Source of the DNA: an uncultured Dehalococcoidia bacterium
Lineage (GTDB): Bacteria; Chloroflexota; Dehalococcoidia; Lucifugimonadales; UBA1123
DNA length: 64,000 nucleotides
NCBI GenBank assembly: GCA_951812505.1
Contig: CATOSI010000001.1
Location: 62,001 to 126,000, forward strand
Direction of reading: 5' to 3'
The notes beneath the pieces were generated by a model. That model did not search any database. It was given only the letters and a program-made list of their open reading frames with translations, and was not told the origin of the DNA. Made by a program: the position numbers and the translations under genes. Below, piece after piece: positions 50,791 to 59,530 of the stretch; positions within the stretch are counted from its first letter, which is position 1, and each line of letters starts with the position of its first letter.

Positions 50791-51960
50791 ATGAAGATTA
50801 CAGACTTGAAAGTTTGGGTTACAAGGCCGGAGCCGCAGGGACGCTCGTTCGTCTTCTTCAGAATTGACACCGACGAAGGCATATCAGGCATCGGAGAGGC
50901 TACAAGTTCCGGCGGCGGCGGAAGCATCATCGTAGGCAACATGGCCCGCTTCCTGCGCGACTCCACAGTCAGCGAAGACTTCCGTGATTCACTCATAGGT
51001 GAAGATCCTCAGTACATTGACCGCATCTGGCACAAGCTGTATCGCCGATTCACCGGCGGCGGAGGATTCGGAGGGTTCGTAACGACCCTCCTCAGCGGCA
51101 TAGACATCGCCCTCTGGGACATCAAGGGCAAAGTAATGGCCCGACCGATCTACGAACTGTTCGGCGGCCCGATCTGGGACGACGTTCCCATGTACACCCA
51201 CGTAGCTCCCGGAGACCCTGACCGAGCTGCTGCCCAGGCCAGGGAGCTCGCCGATGAGGGGTTCACCGCCCTCAAAACCGACCCGTTTATGCCCGAGATG
51301 AGGCAACATCATCGCCGATACATGAAGGGCGAGATCTCGCCCGCTGGCGCGGCTCTTGGCGCGGATACCATAGCCGCCATGCGCCAGGCCGTCGGCCCCG
51401 ATGTCGAAATCCTGATTGACGCCCATGGCAATTTCAATGTCCCTACCGCCATTCGAATGGCCCGCAGGCTTGAGCCATATGACATAGGCTGGTTCGAGGA
51501 GCCCGTCCAGCCCAACAGCAATGACGCCCTGCGCGCAGTTCGAGACGCCGTTGACGTGCCGCTCTGTGTCGGGGAGCGGCTGTACCACCGCTGGGACTTC
51601 GTCCCCATTCTCACCGACCGGCTTGCCGAATACCTGATGCCCGACATTCTGTGGTGCGGTGGCATCAGCGAGATGCGCAAGATAGCAAACCTCGCCGAGT
51701 CGTTCTATATCCCGGTCAGCCCCCACGACGCGAGCGGCCCCGTGAACATACTGGCTGGCGCGCACGTCATGATGACCGTTCCCAACTTCTACAAGCTGGA
51801 ATTCAACCACGCCGCGCTGGACGTTCACAACAAGATCATATCCGAGCCACTGGACATACGGGATGGAACGCTGCATCTATCCGGGAAGCCCGGCCTTGGC
51901 GTCGAACTGGACGAGGAGTACCTGGACGCCCACTCCGACCCGGATTGGAACCCGGACTAG
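50791..51960 (+). CDS. Enolase-superfamily dehydratase (mandelate racemase group)
   Basis: This 389-residue protein starts MKITDLKVWVTRPEPQGRSF. Metal ligands are in ILIDAHGNF (about residue 210), WFEEPVQPN (about 236) and VGERLYHRW (about 262); the catalytic histidine is in VSPHDASGP (about 310). The lysine pair before the first ligand (KTDPFMP) differs from KxK of muconate enzymes, so a sugar-acid dehydratase of the galactonate/gluconate kind is more likely. A flexible loop, RRFTGGGGFGGFV, caps the active site. It is a single gene. Confidence 0.87.
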   Translation: MKITDLKVWVTRPEPQGRSFVFFRIDTDEGISGIGEATSSGGGGSIIVGNMARFLRDSTVSEDFRDSLIGEDPQYIDRIWHKLYRRFTGGGGFGGFVTTLLSGIDIALWDIKGKVMARPIYELFGGPIWDDVPMYTHVAPGDPDRAAAQARELADEGFTALKTDPFMPEMRQHHRRYMKGEISPAGAALGADTIAAMRQAVGPDVEILIDAHGNFNVPTAIRMARRLEPYDIGWFEEPVQPNSNDALRAVRDAVDVPLCVGERLYHRWDFVPILTDRLAEYLMPDILWCGGISEMRKIANLAESFYIPVSPHDASGPVNILAGAHVMMTVPNFYKLEFNHAALDVHNKIISEPLDIRDGTLHLSGKPGLGVELDEEYLDAHSDPDWNPD

Positions 51961-52170
51961 CCCGTGTTGACTATTCTCGTCATTCCCGTGAAGCCTGTCC
52001 TCGCGAAAACGGGGAACGGGTATCCATTCGTGCGAGGTGTAGCTGTTTTCCCTACCATAACACCTTAAACGCTGGGGAAAGCCCAGATATCAGCGGAACC
52101 TAGTACCAGTTCAGCATGGAGATGGCATATCCCGATTGCTATTGGTCATTCCCGCGAAAGCGGGAATCCG
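51961..52170. repeat. Decayed inverted-repeat element and a palindromic repeat
   Basis: From 51961 the sequence CGTGTTGACTATTCTCGTCA aligns with the element at 47918 and contains an ATTCCCGT core with a long insert (51979-52025), then TTTTCCCT and a decayed right end near 52090. A separate perfect core, ATTCCCGC-GAAA-GCGGGAAT, lies at 52145-52170. Confidence 0.6.
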
Positions 52171-52251
52171 GGGGTGGGGGATGCTGTCATCCATCAGAAA
52201 CATATGGAAGAGGTACTAGCAGTGCGGCCTCCCGCGATGAAGAGTGCGGTT

Positions 52252-53271
52252 CTACCGAACCGCGTCCTCTGCCTCGGCTCGAACGGGCGCGGTCTGTGTG
52301 GCTGCCGTACTGGACTCTCGCCCGTCGGCCCGGACGACGCCGCGCTCGACGTTGTGCTTGAGGCGTTCGTACTCGGAGCACAACTCCGCTCCCATCAGTA
52401 CGATGAAGCTGCTCACGTAAGCCCAGAACAAAAGCACTATCACCGGCGCGACCGAACCGTACACGTTCTGGTATGACGCGAAGCTTTCCAGGTACAGGAT
52501 GAACAGGTTCTTGGACGTCTCGAACAGGACTGCGGCCACCAGCGCCCCCGGCCAGACGTATCGCCAGTATGTCTTCGTGTTGGGGACCATCTTGTACATC
52601 ATCAGGAATATCACCAGCATCAGGACGAACGACATGCCCTGGAGGATGATGTACCCCATATTGTCAATTACGAATCCGACGACCGGGAAATTCAAATTGG
52701 GCAGTTCCTGGGCCGTCCTGACAACTGCTGCGCTGGACATCGAAATCGGGAACATGATGCCCACGCTTATCACCATCAGGATGTGCCTGGGCTTGCCTAT
52801 ATAGAACGGCCTGTCGTTGTGTATGTCCCAGGCGCGGTTGATAGCGCGGTCGAGCGCGCCCATCATCGCGCTGCCCGACCACAGCAAGCCAAGGAAGGAG
52901 AACAGACCCAGCGCGCTTCTTATGTTTAGTATCCCCTCGATATTGTCCTGTACGAACTGTTCGGAGCCTGGCAGAAACCCGCCTATTGCGCTGGATATGT
53001 TCGCTTGGATTTGCTCCGGCTCCAGGAAATAGCTGAACACCGTTATCATCCCTATGACGAGCGGGAACAGCGAGAAGAGCGCGTAATAGGCGACGCCGGC
53101 CGCCATATGGGTGAGGTCGTCCTCCGACATCTCCCTGGCCACCCTGATAGTGAGTTCGACGACGAATATCCGCCGAATCCTGTCTATGATGCCGCCGTAC
53201 CGGTTGTTGATTCTGTCGCCAGTCCTCTGCACGAAGTTCCTGACGACTCGTACTGACTCATGATCGAGCAA
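52252..53271 (-). CDS. YihY/BrkB-family inner-membrane protein
   Basis: This 339-residue protein has the YihY/BrkB order: an amphipathic entry (RIRRIFVVELTIRVAREMSE), DDLTHMAAGVAYYALFSLFP, then about six membrane helices, including RPFYIGKPRHILMVISVGIM and VFVLLFWAYVSSFIVLMGAE-like segments near the end. Family proteins were once called ribonuclease BN, wrongly; their role is probably transport or envelope related. The tail after ELCSEYERLKHNVERGV is acidic and soluble. Its first 14 bases overlap the threonine-aldolase-like stop. Confidence 0.85.
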   Translation of the reverse strand: MLDHESVRVVRNFVQRTGDRINNRYGGIIDRIRRIFVVELTIRVAREMSEDDLTHMAAGVAYYALFSLFPLVIGMITVFSYFLEPEQIQANISSAIGGFLPGSEQFVQDNIEGILNIRSALGLFSFLGLLWSGSAMMGALDRAINRAWDIHNDRPFYIGKPRHILMVISVGIMFPISMSSAAVVRTAQELPNLNFPVVGFVIDNMGYIILQGMSFVLMLVIFLMMYKMVPNTKTYWRYVWPGALVAAVLFETSKNLFILYLESFASYQNVYGSVAPVIVLLFWAYVSSFIVLMGAELCSEYERLKHNVERGVVRADGRESSTAATQTAPVRAEAEDAVR

Positions 53272-54373
53272 TGTTCAATGCTGCCTCGAATGCTCTGGTA
53301 ATGTCCGCGTTGGATTGACGCAAAATGGTCGTATTGACCGTCAAGTGGACTTTGGTGGCGTCTTCTTCATCGGCATTGATGAAGACTAGGTGATTCGAGA
53401 GTTCCTCGATTAGTCTCTCGGCATCCACGTCCTCGTCCAGTGCCAACGGGAAGATGTTCGACCCGTGCTCGTACGCCTTTACGCTAATACCTCGTAATTC
53501 GTTCAGTTCGACGAACAATGCCTCGGCCTTTGACATCGCCTCGGCGAATCGCTCCTCGAATCCTTCCATCCCCTCCAGGGCGAGTGCCGCGGCAAGCGAC
53601 GCACTCGATAGCCCGCCCCCAAACATGCGTCGGTCGTGATATAGATCCCGGCAGAACTCTTCGGTTCCGGCTAGGATCGCTCCGAACGGCGCGCCGAAAT
53701 ACTTGTACAGCGACACATACACAGTATCGAACAGCGAAGCGTACTCCGCCGGCGAAATCCCTGTAGTCGCGCTCATCATGAATAGCCTCGCGCCATCCAG
53801 GTGCGTGCGTATGTCGTTCGAGGCGCAGTACTTGGTGATCTGCCTCATCACGTCGAAGGGCATTATCTGCCCATGCTGACGCCTGACAGGGCTCTCTATC
53901 ACCAGCGCTCCCACTGGTGTGAGCACCCTCCCGCCAACAGCCGTTTCAACTGCTGACTTGACTTCGTCCAAAGTGAAATACGGGCGCTCATGAGCCAGCG
54001 GGATCAGGTTTACGCTGCTCAGTCTCTGCACGCAGTCGCCGATGTCATGATAGATGTGACTCTGTTCCTGCACGATAGCGCGTTGTCCTCGCCCACATTG
54101 ATTGCGGATGGCGAGATGGTTCGCCAGCGTGCCGGTCGGCATGAAGACCGCCGCCTCTTTACCCATTATCTCGGCCACTCGTCTCTCGACCGACTCCACG
54201 ACACCCCCAAGCGAATAGTTGTCCGCCTCTATTCCGGTGCGGTCGGCTATCTGGGCAAGTCTTCTGACCATGAGTTCAGGGGACTTTGGTTCTCCGTCCC
54301 CCCTGAACACCACGGCCTGTGGAGACATAGTGGATTCTTCGGCGGTTGGGTACGGCGCTGTTAGCGTTGCCAT
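53258..54373 (-). CDS. Low-specificity L-threonine aldolase-like PLP enzyme
   Basis: This 371-residue protein has the beta-eliminating lyase/threonine aldolase order: VFRGDGEPKSPELMV, NYSLGGVVESVERRVAEIMG, VFMPTGTLANHLAIR, the aspartate in RTHLDGARLFM, and the PLP lysine K224 in SLYKYFGAPFGA. These enzymes split threonine or related 3-hydroxy amino acids into glycine and an aldehyde, or act as tryptophanase-like lyases. ATG 54373 is chosen; a later ATG (54328) is possible. BrkB-like gene start overlaps its end by 14 bases, so they are one transcript. Confidence 0.85.
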   Translation of the reverse strand: MATLTAPYPTAEESTMSPQAVVFRGDGEPKSPELMVRRLAQIADRTGIEADNYSLGGVVESVERRVAEIMGKEAAVFMPTGTLANHLAIRNQCGRGQRAIVQEQSHIYHDIGDCVQRLSSVNLIPLAHERPYFTLDEVKSAVETAVGGRVLTPVGALVIESPVRRQHGQIMPFDVMRQITKYCASNDIRTHLDGARLFMMSATTGISPAEYASLFDTVYVSLYKYFGAPFGAILAGTEEFCRDLYHDRRMFGGGLSSASLAAALALEGMEGFEERFAEAMSKAEALFVELNELRGISVKAYEHGSNIFPLALDEDVDAERLIEELSNHLVFINADEEDATKVHLTVNTTILRQSNADITRAFEAALNIARS

Positions 54374-54560
54374 GACTCTGCATCCTGAAGTCTTTGGATT
54401 TATCCAACCATACAAACACTGCGAGTATTGGAGGTCGGGACTGTTACAATGTTAACAGATTGGCGTGCGCGGGTTGGGAAAAAGGGACATGCCACTAACT
54501 GGTCATTCTGTCCTTTGTCTTACGGCGAGTAATTCAGTTCAAAAGCGGGAGAAGGTTAGG

Positions 54561-55670
54561 TTGTCTCACATTTGTCTGGTCTGCTCTGAATGTGGAGCGT
54601 CTCATAATGCCGACATGCACACCCTGGAATGCACGGGTTGCGGCGCTCCCTTGGATGTGCAATACGACCACGACGACATACACACGGTACGCTCGGCAGG
54701 ATTCGATATGCCCGTCCCGTACCACTCCGACTTCCCCGGGGTGACTATGGGGGAAGGAAATACCCCGGTGGTGCCATTGCCACGAATCGCCGCATCTCTG
54801 GTGGCTGGCGACCTGTACGGCAAGTTGGAGTTCATGAACCCAACTGGTTCCTTCAAGGACCGAGGGACTGCGACGATGCTTTCGGTGGCCGTCGAACACG
54901 GGGTCGCCGAAGTAGTTGAGGACTCCTCCGGTAATGCCGGCGCATCGGTCTCCGCATACTCTGCCAGGGCTGGCATCGAGGCCCATGTCTTCGCGCCCAG
55001 CTCCGCTCCGGTGGCAAAGCTGGGTCAGATACGGGTTTACGAGGCGCAGACCCACGCTGTTCCGGGTCCCAGGGAGGCCAGCACGGACGCCGCAGTCGAG
55101 TTCCAGCGAGGTAACAGCCTGGTCTATGCTTCCCACAATCTCAGCCCATACTTCGTTGAGGGTACTAAGACATTCGCTTACGAAGTCGCAGCCCAAGTGT
55201 CGCCACCGCCGGATCACATAGTCATTCCAGTGGGAAACGGCAGTCTCCTCTTGGGGTGCTGGACGGGATTCTCGGAACTGTTGGCTAGAAGAGAAATCAC
55301 AAGAATGCCCAGGCTGCACGCGATCCAGGCCGAAGCGGTCATGCCAATTGCTGCCGCATTTGCGGGTGAGGAGTGGAGCCCTGGAGCATCCACGCTGGCC
55401 GGAGGCATCGCTGTGGGTTCGCCGCCCCGCAAGAATCAGGTATTGCGAGCGGTAAGGGGGTCTGGCGGAGTCGCGCTTGCTGTTTCGGACGACAGCATAG
55501 TGCATTGGCAGAAGCGCCTCGCCGCGTTAGAAGGCATATTTGCCGAACCTACGTCGGCCGCCGCTTTCGCTGGCATTGACGCCATGCTCGAACAAGGTCA
55601 CATCGAAAGAGATGAATCAGTGCTCGCGGCCATAACGGGCTTCGGTCTCAAGGACGCCCTGCCAGAGTAG
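54561..55670 (+). CDS. Threonine synthase-like PLP enzyme with zinc-ribbon lead
   Basis: This 369-residue fold-type II PLP enzyme has an N-terminal zinc-ribbon-like lead (CLVCSECGASHNADMH, then ECTGCG), the PLP lysine K99 in NPTGSFKDRGT, SSGNAGASVSAYSARAGIEA, and VIPVGNGSLLLGCW. Threonine synthase-family proteins and close relatives acting on other substrates share this. TTG 54561 with GAGAAGG upstream is used; the frame is open 32 codons further but with no site. It ends 9 bases from the stop of the convergent aminotransferase. Confidence 0.85.
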   Translation: MSHICLVCSECGASHNADMHTLECTGCGAPLDVQYDHDDIHTVRSAGFDMPVPYHSDFPGVTMGEGNTPVVPLPRIAASLVAGDLYGKLEFMNPTGSFKDRGTATMLSVAVEHGVAEVVEDSSGNAGASVSAYSARAGIEAHVFAPSSAPVAKLGQIRVYEAQTHAVPGPREASTDAAVEFQRGNSLVYASHNLSPYFVEGTKTFAYEVAAQVSPPPDHIVIPVGNGSLLLGCWTGFSELLARREITRMPRLHAIQAEAVMPIAAAFAGEEWSPGASTLAGGIAVGSPPRKNQVLRAVRGSGGVALAVSDDSIVHWQKRLAALEGIFAEPTSAAAFAGIDAMLEQGHIERDESVLAAITGFGLKDALPE

Positions 55671-55679
55671 CGATTGAAT

Positions 55680-56864
55680 CTACGCGGACGCGCTGTCGTA
55701 TGCCGCCCTGAATCCCGGAATCGAGCCGGACAGGGTCTCGTCCGTTACACAGAACGATATCCTGAAATAGCCGGGCATTCCAAACCCTCTTCCGGGAACC
55801 ACCAGCACGTTGTGTTTCTGCAGTTCGGCCACGAATTCCACATCGTCCTCTATGGGCGACCTGGGAAACATGTAGAAGGCTCCTTGAGGCTTCACTAAGT
55901 CGTAGCCTATCTGCGTCAACTCGTCGTACAAGAAGTCGCGCTTCGACTGGTACTCCCCGATGTCCACCGTCACCGACTGGAGCTTGGCTACTATGTGCTG
56001 CATCAGCGCGGGCGCGTTGACGAATCCGAGTGTCCTGTTGCAGAAGACAAGGCCGTCCATGAGCTCCATGCCGTCCTCGTAGTCTGGATGGATCGCAATG
56101 TACCCGATTCTCTCACCTGGGATCGCGAGATCCTTGGAGTGTGACGTAGCGACGATAGAGCGAACATGATGGTGGAAGATATGTGGGTATTCTAGCCCGT
56201 CGAATAGTAGCCTTCGGTAAGGCTCGTCGCTGATCAGGAAAATCTCGGTGTCGTATTCCCGTTCCTTATCGCGAATTACTCCGCTGATTTCCGCGAGGGT
56301 CTTTTCCGTGTACAGCGCTCCGGTCGGGTTATTAGGAGAATTGATTAACACAGCGCGAGTTCTCTCTCCGATTGCTTCCTCCAACGCGTCTATGTCCGGC
56401 AGGAAATTTTCCTCCGGTGGAACGACTTTACACGTGCCGCCGTGGTTGTCAGCGTAGAAGAAGTACTCGACGAAGTACGGCGCGAAGATGACCACCTCGT
56501 CCCCCGGGTCGAGCAACGTCTTCAGAACTACGTTCAGTGCACCCCCGGCTCCGCAGGTCATGATCAACTCGTCCGCCGTGAAGTTCAGTCCGGTTTCCTC
56601 CGCGAGCTGCGACGCGACTGCGGCGCGCGTTTCAGGGTAGCCCGAATTTGGCATGTATCTGTGCATACCCGGCGACGGACTGTCCGCAATGCGCCTGAGT
56701 TCCGCGAAGAACTCGTCGGGCGGCTCCAGGATTGGATTGCCCAGCGACAGGTCGAACACGTTTTCGTCTCCGAATTGCTCTTTGAGGGCTATACCTTCTT
56801 CGAACATCCTGCGAATCCAGGAACCCTGCTCGAGAAGCCCGCGTATCTTGTTGGAAACAGCCAT
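55680..56864 (-). CDS. Class I/II aminotransferase
   Basis: This 394-residue fold-type I PLP enzyme shows FDLSLGNPILEPPDEFFAE, MTCGAGGALNVVLKTLLDPG, INSPNNPTGALYTEKT, the ISDEPYRRLLFDG region and the PLP lysine K244 in TSHSKDLAIPGERIGY. It belongs with aspartate/aromatic-type aminotransferases; substrate preference is not visible. ATG 56864 (MAVSNKIRGLLEQGSWIRR) is the best start. The neighbouring hydroxyacid dehydrogenase is divergent over 171 bases, so a shared 2-keto acid route is possible but unproven. Confidence 0.9.
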   Translation of the reverse strand: MAVSNKIRGLLEQGSWIRRMFEEGIALKEQFGDENVFDLSLGNPILEPPDEFFAELRRIADSPSPGMHRYMPNSGYPETRAAVASQLAEETGLNFTADELIMTCGAGGALNVVLKTLLDPGDEVVIFAPYFVEYFFYADNHGGTCKVVPPEENFLPDIDALEEAIGERTRAVLINSPNNPTGALYTEKTLAEISGVIRDKEREYDTEIFLISDEPYRRLLFDGLEYPHIFHHHVRSIVATSHSKDLAIPGERIGYIAIHPDYEDGMELMDGLVFCNRTLGFVNAPALMQHIVAKLQSVTVDIGEYQSKRDFLYDELTQIGYDLVKPQGAFYMFPRSPIEDDVEFVAELQKHNVLVVPGRGFGMPGYFRISFCVTDETLSGSIPGFRAAYDSASA

Positions 56865-57035
56865 GATTCGCCTCTCAGATCAGTTATCTTGCCGTGTGCA
56901 TTGTAGCGCAGTCCGAGATTGCATTTGAACCGAGTTGATCGCATTGCTTGGAAGTCCCTCCAATCGTATAATCGGGGCGGCTTGTGGGGGACTGCCCCGC
57001 GCTTGAAGAATACGACGATAAGGAGAGATACCATA

Positions 57036-58010
57036 ATGGGTGCTCAGATTGTAATTTACGGCCCTAGCGAGAGCGGCCTGGCTGACTTTCAGAGAGTCGC
57101 GCCAGAAGGTGTAGAGGTTGGATGGGTGGATTCTAGTCAGTCTTTGGAGGATCAGGCAGCCGAACTCCGTGACGCGCAGGTAATGATTGTCGCCGGCGCT
57201 AACGTTACGGTGGAAGTCGCCCGACATGCCCCCAACCTGAAGCTTGTACAGACGACAAGCGCGGGAACCGACCAGCTTGACAAGACCGCGCTCGGTGAGA
57301 TGGGTATTCGCGTCTCGAACAACGGCGGCGGCAACGCCGTAGCGGTCGCCGAACATACGATAGCACTTCTTGTATCGACTATCAGGAAACTCCAGCTCCA
57401 GTTCAACGCCGTAAAGGCCGGTGAGTGGGCCGGAGACATACGCGCCGCCTGGTTCTCCCAGGCGAATGAGATTGCGGGCAAGACGGTCGGAATCGTTGGC
57501 TTAGGCAGAATCGGCTCCAGAGTTGCGCGCAGGCTCCAGGGTTGGGAATGCGACATCATTTACGCCGACGTGGTTGACCCGGAAGAGGGCATCGAGGAGG
57601 AGTTGAACCTTACGCGCGTGTCGCTGGATGAACTTCTCAGCACGGCGGACATCATCACTCTGCATGTCCCTCTCGGTGGTCCGACTTACCACATGATCAG
57701 CGACCGTGAATTCGACCTGATGAAGCCGACGACTGTCTTCATCAACGCCTGTCGGGGGCCGGTTGTGGATGAGGCCGCTCTGATTCGTGCGATGGAGGCG
57801 GGTAAGATTGCCCAAGCCGGTCTGGACGTTCTGGAAGAGGAACCAACGCCGGTTGACAATCCTCTGCTCCACATGGATAACGTTCTCGTTACGCCTCACT
57901 TGGCATCGTTCACCCAGGAGTCGGGCGAAAAGAGTCGCACGTTCGCCGTTTACAATGGCGCCAGAGTTGTGCGGGGCGAGGATCCAGAATCCGTGGTCCT
58001 GCCGGACTAA
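57036..58010 (+). CDS. D-2-hydroxyacid dehydrogenase
   Basis: This 324-residue protein has the NAD motif VGIVGLGRIGSRVARRLQG (from about residue 150), the arginine in INACRGPVVDEAAL, the glutamate in GLDVLEEEPTPVDN and the histidine in VLVTPHLASFT. It is closest to phosphoglycerate-dehydrogenase-like and glyoxylate/hydroxypyruvate reductase members, lacking the ACT domain of SerA. ATG 57036 with AAGGAG upstream is clear. Two possible hairpins follow its stop (58054-58105). Confidence 0.9.
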   Translation: MGAQIVIYGPSESGLADFQRVAPEGVEVGWVDSSQSLEDQAAELRDAQVMIVAGANVTVEVARHAPNLKLVQTTSAGTDQLDKTALGEMGIRVSNNGGGNAVAVAEHTIALLVSTIRKLQLQFNAVKAGEWAGDIRAAWFSQANEIAGKTVGIVGLGRIGSRVARRLQGWECDIIYADVVDPEEGIEEELNLTRVSLDELLSTADIITLHVPLGGPTYHMISDREFDLMKPTTVFINACRGPVVDEAALIRAMEAGKIAQAGLDVLEEEPTPVDNPLLHMDNVLVTPHLASFTQESGEKSRTFAVYNGARVVRGEDPESVVLPD

Positions 58011-58053
58011 GATATTATCTCGAATCCTCTTGGAGGGTGAAGAACAGAAGTTT

Positions 58054-58105
58054 CCTCTCCCTTGATGGGAGAGGACTGAGGCGAGGGTAAATACCCTTTC
58101 GCCTC
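58054..58105. repeat. Double-hairpin repeat between convergent genes
   Basis: CCTCTCCC (58054-58061) pairs with GGGAGAGG (58067-58074). GAGGCG-AGGGTA (58078-58089) pairs with TACCCT-TT-CGCCTC (58092-58105). It belongs with the 40617 and 41789 repeats and may also end both flanking transcripts. Confidence 0.7.
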
Positions 58106-58108
58106 TAG

Positions 58109-58786
58109 TTAAGCTGGGATACGCTCGGAATTGACGCCGACTCTCTCCAGAAAGTCCAGAGGGGCTTGGTCCAGGAGAGAGACGGCGTCTTCCAAGTCTA
58201 GGCCGGAACCTCGCGCCACTTTCATAGCGAATTCTCTTGTGAGTAAGTCTCCGGGAGCGTGAGCGTCCGAGTCGAGCACGAGACTCGCGCCAGCCGCGCG
58301 TGCCGTCTGGACCACATGGCCGTTGGCAGTCCCGTGCCCGCGTCTCGCCGACACTTCTAAGAACACGCCGTTTTCAGCCGCTATTCTCGCCTCATTGGGC
58401 GTGATGAGGCCAGGGTGCGCCAGGATATCAACATGGTGACTGGAAACGGCGGCGTGATTCGTACCTTCGATGACCGGCTCCGTTATTGTTTCGCCATGTA
58501 CGTTTACGACCTTCGCTCCCAGCCTGCGGCACTCGCGCGCCAGGTAATCAATATCCTCGCTCGGAGTGTGCGTGATTTCCACGCCAGGCAGCGCGAGTAT
58601 GTCCCAGCGCTTATTCACCATCTCGCAGTCGGCTACGAGCGTCTTCAGAACGAACTCCATGTTGCCAGGCCCGACGTGGTCCGTAATCGCCATTACCCTG
58701 TATCCGATCTTCATGGCGCGTCGCACAAGCTCGACCGGCGCCAGTTCACCATCGCTCAAGAATGTGTGGGTGTGGAAGTCGAACAT
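58109..58786 (-). CDS. PHP-domain protein, histidinol-phosphatase-like
   Basis: This 225-residue protein begins MFDFHTHTFLSDGELAPVEL, with metal residues in DFHTHTFLSDG. Others are ITDHVGPGNME, LPGVEITHTPSED, VVNVHGETITEP, DILAHPGLIT and VLDSDAHAPGD. The single-domain PHP layout resembles HisK-type and YcdX-type phosphoesterases. It is leftward, 3 bases after the stop of the TPP subunit gene, so tightly coupled. Substrate is unknown; location in the ubiD-ubiA-ubiX run may be coincidental. Confidence 0.86.
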   Translation of the reverse strand: MFDFHTHTFLSDGELAPVELVRRAMKIGYRVMAITDHVGPGNMEFVLKTLVADCEMVNKRWDILALPGVEITHTPSEDIDYLARECRRLGAKVVNVHGETITEPVIEGTNHAAVSSHHVDILAHPGLITPNEARIAAENGVFLEVSARRGHGTANGHVVQTARAAGASLVLDSDAHAPGDLLTREFAMKVARGSGLDLEDAVSLLDQAPLDFLERVGVNSERIPA

Positions 58787-58789
58787 CTG

Positions 58790-59356
58790 CTACTCGCCTC
58801 TCAGAACCCTGGCCAGACGTATCATTTCTGGGCCTGTTTTGCCCATGTAGAAGGGCGGGGGAGTTGGAGGATGACTGACCTTCAGACAGACGAATATGGG
58901 GCCTGACTGACCGAATATGCGAGGCAGTTCGCTCGCAAGATCCTCAAGGTCGCTGAACTCGTACGTTTCGGCGAATCCGGCGTCCCTGGCCATCCCGGCC
59001 AGATCGACATTCCCGGATCCGGGTACCGGCTGCCCTCCGGTCGTAAAGTAGCCGCCGTCCTCGAATACGAAATGAACGAGGTTTTCAGGAGCCGTGCCGG
59101 CAGTCGTGACAAGCGTGCCGAGATTCATCAGCAGGGACCCATCCCCATCCAGGCACAGCACCTTCTTGTCCGGCTGGGCAATTGCTATTCCCAGCGCGAC
59201 GGACGACGCCTTCCCCATGCCCCCGAAAATGGGCAAGTCTAAATCCGGATTCTCCGTGACAGACTCCCAGTATCTGTTTGGCGTCATTGTTCCGACAACT
59301 ACGGCGTCTTCTCGCACATCGTTGATGGCTTTGACCGCATCGAGAGAGGAAATCAT
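58790..59356 (-). CDS. TPP-dependent decarboxylase beta subunit-like protein
   Basis: This 188-residue protein has the TPP C-terminal-domain motif LCLDGDGSLLMNLGTLVT (GDG...N type) preceded by FGGMGKASSVALGIAIAQPD and followed by FVFEDGGYFTTGGQP. This matches the beta subunit of two-subunit decarboxylases such as sulfopyruvate (ComE) and phosphonopyruvate decarboxylases. The alpha (pyrimidine-binding) subunit gene is not adjacent, which is unusual. ATG 59356 (MISSLDAVKAINDVREDAVV) follows AAGGAG. The gap to ubiX is 174 bases with no gene. Confidence 0.82.
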   Translation of the reverse strand: MISSLDAVKAINDVREDAVVVGTMTPNRYWESVTENPDLDLPIFGGMGKASSVALGIAIAQPDKKVLCLDGDGSLLMNLGTLVTTAGTAPENLVHFVFEDGGYFTTGGQPVPGSGNVDLAGMARDAGFAETYEFSDLEDLASELPRIFGQSGPIFVCLKVSHPPTPPPFYMGKTGPEMIRLARVLRGE

Positions 59357-59530
59357 CCTGGGTATCTCCTTAAGTGTGGGATGGCGTAGATCGTCCCTTT
59401 TGCCGGCACAGGATACCAAATGCGCGATACCAAGTCTAAGCGACCGTTTTCAGCGCTCGCCCACCGCACTTTCAGAAAACGACATGAAGCCGGAGCGGTT
59501 GTAGAGTGTATGGACTGTGGCACTGACACC

